DNA from: Pyronema omphalodes
Lineage: Eukaryota > Ascomycota > Pezizomycetes > Pezizales > Pyronemataceae
NCBI GenBank assembly: GCA_024516155.1
Contig: JAJJXM010000216.1
Span: forward strand, 1-12,767
DNA length: 12,767 nucleotides
Reading direction: 5' to 3'
Position numbers and translations under genes: made by a program. Each line of letters begins with the position of its first letter. The first letter of the stretch is position 1. Shown piece by piece: positions 1 to 5,586 of the stretch. The notes beneath the pieces are model-generated. The model was not told where the DNA came from. It searched no databases and saw only the letters and a list, made by a program, of their open reading frames with translations.

Positions 1-218
1 CTCAGCTATTCACAACCGCCGCTTTGCTAAATTAATCTTGTTTTGCTGGGTGTGTTTAAACGCCTCGCGGGATTATTAAGATTTTTAATCCTGTTTTGCT
101 GGGTGTGTTTAAACGCCTCCCGGGATTATTCAGATTGTTGATACAATCCCGCGAGGCGTTTAAACACACCCAGCAAAACAAGATTAATTTAGCAAAGCGG
201 CGGTTGTGAATAGCTGAG
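1..218. repeat. Foldback unit with satA flanks
   Basis: Positions 1-74 are the exact reverse complement of 145-218, around a 70-base loop (75-144). The outer 28 bases of each arm are satA sequence. The inner part (29-74 and 145-190) is a satB-like sequence beginning AAATTAATC and ending GATTAATTT. The satA therefore changes orientation here: plus before position 29, minus after 190. The block 51-190 recurs without change at 1809-1948. It could be the apex of a second palindrome. It could also be a small foldback element with a TA duplication (the flanks read ...GCTTTGC-TA and TA-GCAAAGC...), but the inverted satA flanks argue against simple insertion. No coding content. Confidence 0.85.
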
Positions 219-865
219 TGTTGTGGAGGGAGGTCGAAAGTTGTGAATAGCTGAGTGTTGTGGAGGAATAGCAAAGCGGCGGAGGGAGGTCGATGATTGT
301 GAATAGCTGAGTGTTGTGGAGGAATAGCAAAGCGGCGGTTGTCAATAGCTGAGTGTTGTGGAGGGAGGTCGAAAGTTGTGAATAGCTGAGTGTTGTGGAG
401 GAATAGCAAAGCGGCGGAGGGAGGTCGATTATGTGAATAGCTGAGTGTTGTGGAGGAATAGCAAAGCGGTGGTTGTGAATAGCTGAGTGTTGTGGAGGGA
501 GGTCGATGATTGTGAATAGCTGAGTGTTGTGGAGGAATAGCAAAGCGGCGGAGAGAGGTCGATGATTGTGAATAGCTGAGTGTTGTGGAGGAATAGCAAA
601 GCGGCGGTTGTGAATAGCTGAGTGTTGTGGAGGGAGGTCGATGATTGTGAATAGCTGAGTGTTGTGGAGGAATAGCAAAGCGGCGGAGGGAGGTCGATGA
701 TTGTGAATAGCTGAGTGTTGTGGAAGAATAGCAAAGCGGCGGTTGTGAATAGCTGAGTGTTGTGGAGGGAGGTCGATGATTGTGAATAGCTGAGTGTTGT
801 GGAGGAATAGCAAAGCGGCGGAGGGAGGTCGATGATTGTGAATAGCTGAGTATTGTGAAGGAATA
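191..865 (-). repeat. satA satellite array, minus orientation
   Basis: This is a mosaic tandem array of the same satellite found in plus orientation at 4740-5049 and 11451-12767. Read on the minus strand, each unit starts CTCAGCTATTCACAA and continues by one of three routes, giving units of about 56, 42 and 37 bp. All contain the end module CTCCACAACA. The neighbours are the foldback unit on the left and the G20 run on the right. The unit next to the G run is divergent (TTCACAATA in place of TCCACAACA), and the same divergent unit sits next to the C run on the right arm. Long open frames across it are only repeat read-through. Confidence 0.95.
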
Positions 866-870
866 GCTGC

Positions 871-890
871 GGGGGGGGGGGGGGGGGGGG
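871..890. repeat. G20 homopolymer
   Basis: Twenty consecutive G residues lie at the joint between the satA array and the AT-rich spacer. The mirror position on the right arm has 17 C (4723-4739). It could form a G-quadruplex or stall polymerases, so its exact length is the least reliable part of the assembly here. Confidence 0.95.
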
Positions 891-960
891 TTGGTGTAAT
901 AATTAGGCGCGGGAAATAAAAAAAAAGATTACAAATTAAAAGAACAAGGCAGCTCGAGAT
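891..960. repeat. AT-rich spacer of left arm
   Basis: This non-tandem segment begins TTGGTGTAATAATTAGG and includes a run of nine A. It joins the G20 run to the first satB unit. Its inverted copy is at about 4653-4722, nearly identical, with the first difference at the very end. It occurs once per arm, so it is a good single-copy anchor for aligning the two arms. Confidence 0.9.
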
Positions 961-1808
961 TTTCTGCTGTGTTTAAGCGCCTCGCGGGGTTCTTCAGATT
1001 GATGAGACAATCCCGCGAGGCGTTTAAACATACGACGTTGCGTGCCAGCAAAACAGGATTAAAAATCTTGAGCTACGTAACGCTGTGTGCTTAAACGCCT
1101 CGCGGGATTATTCAGATTTTTAATCCTGTTGTGCTGGGTGTGTTTAAACGCCTCGCGGGATTATTCAGATTGATGATACAATCCCGCGAGGCGTTTAAAC
1201 ATACCACGTTGCGCGCCAGCAAAACAGGATTAAGAATCTTGAGCTACGTAACGCTGTGTGCTTAAAAGCCTCGCGGGATTATTCAGATTTTTAATCCTGT
1301 TTTGCTGGGTGTGTTTAAACGCCTCGCGGGATTATTCAGATTGATGATACAATCCCGCGAGGCGTTTAAACATACGACGTTGCGCGCCAGCAAAACAGGA
1401 TTAAAAATCTTGAGCTATGTAACGCTGTGTGCTTAAACGCCTCGCGGGATTATTCAGATTTTTAATCCTGTTTTGCTGGGTGTGTTTAAACGCCTCGCGG
1501 GATTATTCAGATTGATGATACAATCCCGCGAGGCGTTTAAACATACGACGTTGCGCGCCAGCAAAACAGGATTAAAAATCTTGAGCTACGTAACGCTGGG
1601 TGCTTAAACGCCTCGCGGGATTATTCAGATTTTTAATCCTGTTTTGCTGGGTGTGTTTAAACGCCTCGCGGGATTATTCAGATTGATGATACAATCCCGC
1701 GAGGCGTTTAAACAACCGACGTTGCGCGCCAGCAAAACAGGATTAAAAATCTGAATAATCCCGCGAGGCGCTTAAACACAGCAGGAAATTTTGAGCTACG
1801 TAACGTTG
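961..1808 (+). repeat. satB: five 171-bp units, left arm
   Basis: The block AATCCCGCGAGGCG recurs at 1009, 1180, 1351, 1522 and 1693, exactly 171 bp apart. Each unit holds three copies of an about 21-bp box with core CCCGCGAGGCGTTTAAAC, two in one orientation and one in the other, plus TTGAGCTACGTAACGCT and inverted copies of a TTTTAATCCTGTTTTGCTGG segment. In the unit around 1285-1410, a 24-bp outer stem (1285-1308 with 1387-1410) encloses a 21-bp inner stem (1313-1333 with 1351-1371), both perfect. The first unit, next to the spacer, is slightly divergent (CGCGGGGTTCTTC), as is its mirror at 4617-4629. No coding content. Confidence 0.95.
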
Positions 1809-1948
1809 TGTGTTTAAACGCCTCGCGGGATTATTAAGATTTTTAATCCTGTTTTGCTGGGTGTGTTTAAACGCCTCCCGGGATTATTCAGATTGTTGAT
1901 ACAATCCCGCGAGGCGTTTAAACACACCCAGCAAAACAAGATTAATTT
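1809..1948 (+). repeat. 140-bp copy of 51-190 at inner end of left arm
   Basis: Every base of 1809-1948 matches 51-190 in direct orientation, 1758 bp apart, including rare variants such as the CTCCCGGGATT form of the satB box. Both flanks differ between the copies. The first half (to about 1860) still pairs with the right arm, and the second half does not. The two copies bracket the whole left arm. Confidence 0.92.
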
Positions 1949-2005
1949 CGGTTGCCGCAATGCGGGCGCTGCAGCAGGTTTCACGCGCGGCACTTGGCGC
2001 ATGCG
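1949..2005. other. Start of central block; 16-bp repeat shared with 3680-3695
   Basis: The sequence CGGTTGCCGCAATGCG at 1949-1964 occurs again in the same orientation at 3680-3695, close to the other inner end of the palindrome. The rest is GC-rich with no coding signal. The pair may be what remains of one sequence that flanked the central block. Confidence 0.7.
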
Positions 2006-2242
2006 CACGTGATTGATCGGGACTGAACCCGGGTCGGCACGGAGGAGCTGCCGAGCCCCGGCACCCAGCGCACGTGATTGGTCGGAAGTGACCGCGAGTC
2101 GGCACGGAGGAGCTACCGAGCCATGGCACCCAGCGCACGTGATTACTCGGAAGCGACCCCGAGTCGGCACGGAGGAGCTGCCGAGCCATGGCACCCAGCG
2201 CACGTGATTAGTCGGGACAAAACCCGAGTCGGCACGGAGCGG
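2006..2242. repeat. 65-bp tandem repeat, about 3.6 copies, each with CACGTG
   Basis: CACGTGATT recurs at 2006, 2071, 2136 and 2201, exactly 65 bp apart. It is followed in each copy by a variable stretch and then GAGTCGGCACGGAG or a close form. GC-rich. The CACGTG palindrome is kept in all copies while the bases after it vary (ATTGAT, ATTGGT, ATTACT, ATTAGT). CACGTG is the binding site of many bHLH factors. Short open frames over it are repeat read-through (65 is not a multiple of 3). Confidence 0.93.
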
Positions 2243-2316
2243 TTGCTGCGCGATGCAGGTGGCGCGATGTGACTCGGGCTCGGCGTCACTGGGTTCGGGA
2301 CCGCGCTGGGAGCCGT

Positions 2317-2450
2317 ATCAATCACGTGACTTTACAAGACGCGTTCTGATGTCACAAGACGCGTTCTTCACGCAGCGCGCTGAATCAATCACGTGATGTT
2401 ACAAGACGCGTTCTGATGTAACAAGACGCGTTCTTCACGCAGCGCGCTGA
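2317..2450. repeat. 67-bp tandem repeat, two copies, with CACGTG and ACGCGT boxes
   Basis: Two copies begin ATCAATCACGTGA at 2317 and 2384. Each copy holds one TCACGTGA palindrome and two ACAAGACGCGTTCT segments, so ACGCGT occurs at 2339, 2359, 2406 and 2426. ACGCGT is the core of the fungal MCB element and CACGTG is an E-box; whether either is used here is unknown. The copies differ by a few bases (GACTTTAC against GATGTTAC, TGTCAC against TGTAAC). Confidence 0.92.
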
Positions 2451-3060
2451 ATGTCGTCGGGTGGACGCGACAGGAGGGAGGCATTGCAATGTTGATTTGA
2501 ATATGAATTTGTTTCTATAGATTGAATGAATTTCAACTCATGCTGTGATCATTAACAAATTTGGCTCTGCGCAGAGTGCCTTGTACATGATACACGTAGC
2601 ATTTTAAATTCAAAAACAAAACAAATTCAAAAACAAGTCAACATTGTTCCAAATATTCTTAATTTCACACCGATTTTCACGCGGTTGAGCGTCCCTGTGA
2701 TTTGACAAGTCGCTGTGTTTACGTGCATGATGTTATTGATGCTTCTTTGAACAAACTTCGCGTACGTGACAATATTCATCTGAATACTAGAGCACATGGC
2801 GACGCGCAGTATGCGGTGATCAATTGCCACAATACGCAAAAATCGCTAATTGCAAGAAAATGCAGCACAAAAACTTCGCGCACGAAATTATTATTCTGCA
2901 ACCCGCCCCCTTGGCTCACCAAGGAGAATGTAGATACGGGAAGATAATGCTCAGGAGACGCGTATTCACACGGTTGTGTGACCGAGTTTCAAAAAGCAAA
3001 GACTACGCAAAATTTTGTTTCACAAGCAGGGTTGATATTTAAGGTTACGATTTATGTCAC
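2451..3060. other. AT-rich central stretch without a recognisable gene
   Basis: This is the least repetitive part of the window outside the retrotransposon. I see no tandem repeat, no open frame over about 81 codons and no protein motif. A short hairpin, CCTTGG-CTCA-CCAAGG, lies at 2909-2924, and a lone ACGCGT lies near 2958. It could hold a non-coding RNA or small exons, but nothing in the sequence shows one. Confidence 0.6.
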
Positions 3061-3130
3061 AGCGATGAGCGCGTTGGAGGGCGGACAAAGAGTCGGATGG
3101 GACACGTGGGTAGGAATTGGGGCCGCCGGA

Positions 3131-3153
3131 GTGGGGGGTGGGGGGGGGGGGGG
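3131..3153 (+). repeat. G-rich tract (G6-T-G14)
   Basis: A run of six G, one T and fourteen G, within a purine-rich stretch that extends to about 3240. It could form a G-quadruplex. It is unrelated in position to the two homopolymers at the palindrome arms. No gene is seen between 3061 and 3375. Confidence 0.85.
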
Positions 3154-3375
3154 TTGGAAGGACCGGAATGGGTGAAACAAGGGAATGGAAAGGAGAGGGG
3201 AACAAACGGCACAGAAAAAAATTGAAATTACAGGAAAAACTACGTACTTCACGATGGTGATGTAAGAAAGAAGGAAAAGACGGTGGGGCGGTGGAAAATT
3301 TCCATTTTGTACCCCGCTCCGCCAAGATGCTTTTGGCCCATTTGGCCGCTGGTTGTGCGACGGGGGAACAGCATA

Positions 3376-3618
3376 GCCTCGGCAATGAAGGCCTTGGCAA
3401 CAGCCGATTTGGGTGGGGCCGCCTTGGGAACAGCCGATTTGGTTGGGGCCGCCTGGGCAACAGCCACTTCGGAGACATCCGCCTTGGCAACAGCCAGTTT
3501 GGGAAAGGTCACCTCGGCAACAGCCGCTTTGGCAATGGCCGCCTTGGCAACGACCGTTTCAGGAACAGGCATCTTGGCAGCCAACGTCTTGGCAACTGCT
3601 ACCTTGGCAACGGCCGTA
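3376..3618 (+). repeat. 15/30-bp minisatellite, open in several frames
   Basis: About sixteen diverged copies of a 15-bp unit of the type CCTTGGCAACAGCCG, often paired as 30-bp units in which the second half reads ATTTGGGTGGGGCCG. Because 15 is a multiple of 3, frames stay open. A plus-strand frame from ATG 3291 to 3635 (114 codons) would give a five-residue repeat of the type RLGNS-RFGWG. Another plus frame and two minus frames are also open, one minus frame giving alanine/lysine repeats (AVAKA). The central L/F every five residues resembles pentapeptide-repeat proteins, but openness in four frames makes a simple minisatellite the better reading. I do not call a gene. Confidence 0.8.
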
Positions 3619-3752
3619 GTGCGCAGCGCATGTGATCCACCAAGGGGCTGTAGTGCTGACTGGCGCGCAGCAGCCTGATCGGTTGCCGCAATGCGCGCCC
3701 CGCAGACACGCGCACTTAGCTAAATGAACGTTCAAACATACGACGTTGCGCG
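3619..3752. other. End of central block and decayed inner end of right arm
   Basis: GC-rich and non-coding. It contains the second copy of CGGTTGCCGCAATGCG (3680-3695). From about 3733 there is a satB fragment (CATACGACGTTGCGCGCC) that does not match the left arm at the mirrored position, so the palindrome's inner boundary lies near 3753. Confidence 0.7.
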
Positions 3753-4622
3753 CCAGCAAAACAGGATTAACAATTTGAATAATCCCCCGAGGCGTTTAAA
3801 CACACAACGCTAGGTATCACCAAATTTCCTGCTGTGTTTAAGCGCCTCGCGGGATTATTCAGATTTTTAATCCTGTTTTGCTGGCGCGCAACGTCGTATG
3901 TTTAAACGCCTCGCGGGATTGTATCATCAATCTGAATAATCCCGCGAGGCGTTTAAACACACCCAGCAAAACAGGATTAAAAATCTGAATAATCCCGCGA
4001 GGCGTTTAAACACACAGCGTTACGTAGCTCAAGATTTCTAATCCTGTTTTGCTGGCGCGCAACGTCGTATGTTTAAACGCCTTGCGGGATTGTATCATCA
4101 ATCTGAATAATCCCGCGAGGCGTTCAAACACACCCAGCAGAACAGGATTAAAAATCTGAATAATCCCGCGAGGCGTTTAAACACACAGAGTTACGTAGCT
4201 CAAGATTTTTAATCCTGTTTTGCTGGCGCGCAACGTCGTATGTTTAAACGCCTCGCGTGATTGTATCATCAATCTGAATAATCCCGCGAGGCGTTTAAAC
4301 ACACCCAGCAAAAGAGGAATAAAAATCTGAATAATCCCGCGAGGCGTTTAAACACACAGCGTTACGTAGCTCAAGATTTTTAATCCTGTTTTGCTGGCGC
4401 GCAACGTCGTATGTTTAAACGCCTTGCGGGATTGTATCATCGATCTGAATAATCCCGCGAGGCGTTTAAACACACCTAGCAAAACAGGATTAAAAATCTG
4501 AATAATCCCGCGAGGCGTTTAAACACACAGAGTTACGTAGCTCAAGATTTTTAATCCTGTTTTGCTGGCGCGCAACGTCGTATGTTTAAACGCCTCGCGG
4601 GATTGTATCATCAATCTGAAGA
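3753..4622 (-). repeat. satB: five 171-bp units, right arm, inverted
   Basis: The block GATTGTATC recurs at 3917, 4088, 4259, 4430 and 4601, exactly 171 bp apart. Each is the mirror of a left-arm unit: left and right positions sum to 5613 for all five units (for example 1009 with 4604, 1693 with 3920). Scattered substitutions such as CTTGCGGG for CTCGCGGG at 4081 and 4423 distinguish units. The innermost unit is the most diverged from its partner (3793-3832). Each unit can fold into the same nested hairpin as on the left. Confidence 0.95.
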
Positions 4623-4722
4623 ACCCCGCGAGGCGCTTAAACACAGCAGGAAATCTCGAGCTGCCTTGTTCTTTTAATTTGTAATCTTTTTTTTTATTTC
4701 CCGCGCCTAATTATTACACCAA
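4623..4722 (-). repeat. Outer edge of satB and AT-rich spacer, right arm
   Basis: This is the inverted copy of about 891-990, including the nine-T run matching the nine-A run on the left. It ends at the C17 run. Pairing with the left copy is ungapped, with very few substitutions. Confidence 0.92.
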
Positions 4723-4739
4723 CCCCCCCCCCCCCCCCC
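4723..4739. repeat. C17 homopolymer
   Basis: Seventeen C, mirror of the G20 run at 871-890. The three-base difference is the only gap between the arms over the whole paired region. Confidence 0.93.
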
Positions 4740-5049
4740 GCAGCTATTCCTTCACAATACTCAGCTATTCACAATCATCGACCTCCCTCTGCCGCTTTGC
4801 TATTCCTCCACAACACTCAGCTATTCACAATCATCGACCTCCCTCCGCCACTTTGCTATTCCTCCACAACACTCAGCTATTCACAATCATCGACCTCCCT
4901 CCACAACACTCAGCTATTCACAACCGCCACTTTGCTATTCCTCCACAACACTCAGCTATTCACAACCGCCGCTTTGCTATTCCTCCACAACACTCAGCTA
5001 TTCACATAATCGACCTCCCTCCGCCGCTTTGCTATTCCTCCACAACACT
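4740..5049 (+). repeat. satA array, plus orientation, first part
   Basis: About six satA units in plus orientation. The unit next to the C run shares the odd TTCACAATAC form with the left arm. After it the right arm has one more long unit than the left, so register is lost here. The array is cut inside a unit by the retrotransposon at 5049/5050 and resumes at 11451. Confidence 0.95.
5045..5049. repeat. Target-site duplication ACACT (left)
   Basis: ACACT directly precedes the LTR at 5050 and is repeated at 11451-11455 directly after the other LTR. Removing the element and one copy restores a normal satA unit (...CCACAACACTCAGCTATT...). Five base pairs is the usual duplication for Ty3/gypsy integrases. 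Confidence 0.97.
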
Positions 5050-5575
5050 TGTCAGGGAACTAGGAACGGACGTTCAAAGAACACACTGAACACTACCGGC
5101 AAGAGGGACTAGGCGGGTTCCGGAACGGGGAACGGCAGAACAAGGACCGAAGTGCTCGTCAGACGGACGGCACACGAAACAGGAACAGGGACAAGGACAA
5201 GAGTGACGTAGGACTGGAAGAAGAAGTCTTTATTAGGAGCAAGGGAAAGACACAAGACGTTCGATGGAGAACTCGACAACGGGGAGGCAAGCCTCCTTAT
5301 GTACAAAGGGGCGGCCAGCACTCTTGCTGGGCCGTCATACAATCATCGCTACATGAGCTTCCGTTCTCCATCAATTCACCTGCGACGCCACAGCTCTCCA
5401 GCTCGTGGTACGTCATCCATCATCAATCAGTCTCTCAGTCACAATGGCACGGCACACACAACAACACAACAACACAACACAACACGGCAAGACAACGGCA
5501 CGATGTCAATCAACAACCACGACAACACAATGATGACGCAACAACACAACGGCTCGTCAGCCGTGTGCCGTGACA
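5050..5575 (-). repeat. LTR (3' LTR of the element)
   Basis: 526 bp, starting TGTCAGGG and ending GTGCCGTGACA on the plus strand. It matches 10925-11450 at all positions but one: G at 5205 against C at 11080. On the minus strand it holds a TACATAAG TATA-like box, a GGAGGC/GCCTCC hairpin (about 5282-5295), the motif ATCGAACGT (5257-5265) and AATAAA (5229-5234). A CA/CAA-rich tract lies at about 5455-5550. Open frames within it are not genes. Confidence 0.97.
5229..5234 (-). terminator. AATAAA polyadenylation signal in 3' LTR
   Basis: The minus strand reads AATAAA here, about 23 bases downstream of the proposed R-region start at 5265. In the 3' LTR this would set the end of the retrotransposon transcript. 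The same signal is at 11104-11109 in the 5' LTR. Confidence 0.6.
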
Positions 5576-5586
5576 GTACCCCCCCG
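5576..5586 (-). promoter_or_regulatory. Polypurine tract (plus-strand primer)
   Basis: On the minus strand CGGGGGGGTAC lies directly before the 3' LTR. It includes seven G and sits between the pol stop (TAA at 5587-5589) and the LTR. The position is that of the RNase H-resistant primer for plus-strand DNA synthesis. It is short and G-rich and is followed by TAC, so the exact primer end is uncertain. Confidence 0.75.

Noticed and set aside
29..190. MITE with TA target duplication
   Set aside because: The flanking satA is inverted on the two sides, which simple insertion would not produce. Kept only as an alternative.
184..813. Long open frame (209 codons, minus strand) and similar frames in the satA arrays
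   Set aside because: They are translations of tandem satellite units in different registers, with no domain and no start context. The same peptide words appear in several frames and both arms.
191..865. CRISPR array
   Set aside because: Repeats are adjacent modules without unique spacers of constant length, in eukaryotic sequence, and no cas genes are present.
961..1808. Homology of the 171-bp repeat to primate alpha satellite
   Set aside because: Only the period agrees; the sequence is unrelated.
2013..2325. 64-codon frames on the plus strand and a 60-codon frame on the minus strand over the 65-bp repeats
   Set aside because: 65 is not a multiple of 3, so the same repeat is read in different frames in each copy; this is not coding conservation.
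2627..3042. Small open frames of 70-81 codons in the AT-rich central stretch
   Set aside because: Length is within chance expectation, no motif, and they overlap on both strands.
3020..3490. Minus-strand frame of 156 codons over the G-rich tract and minisatellite
   Set aside because: Proline/arginine-rich low-complexity reading of C-rich and repeat DNA, with the opposite strand equally open.
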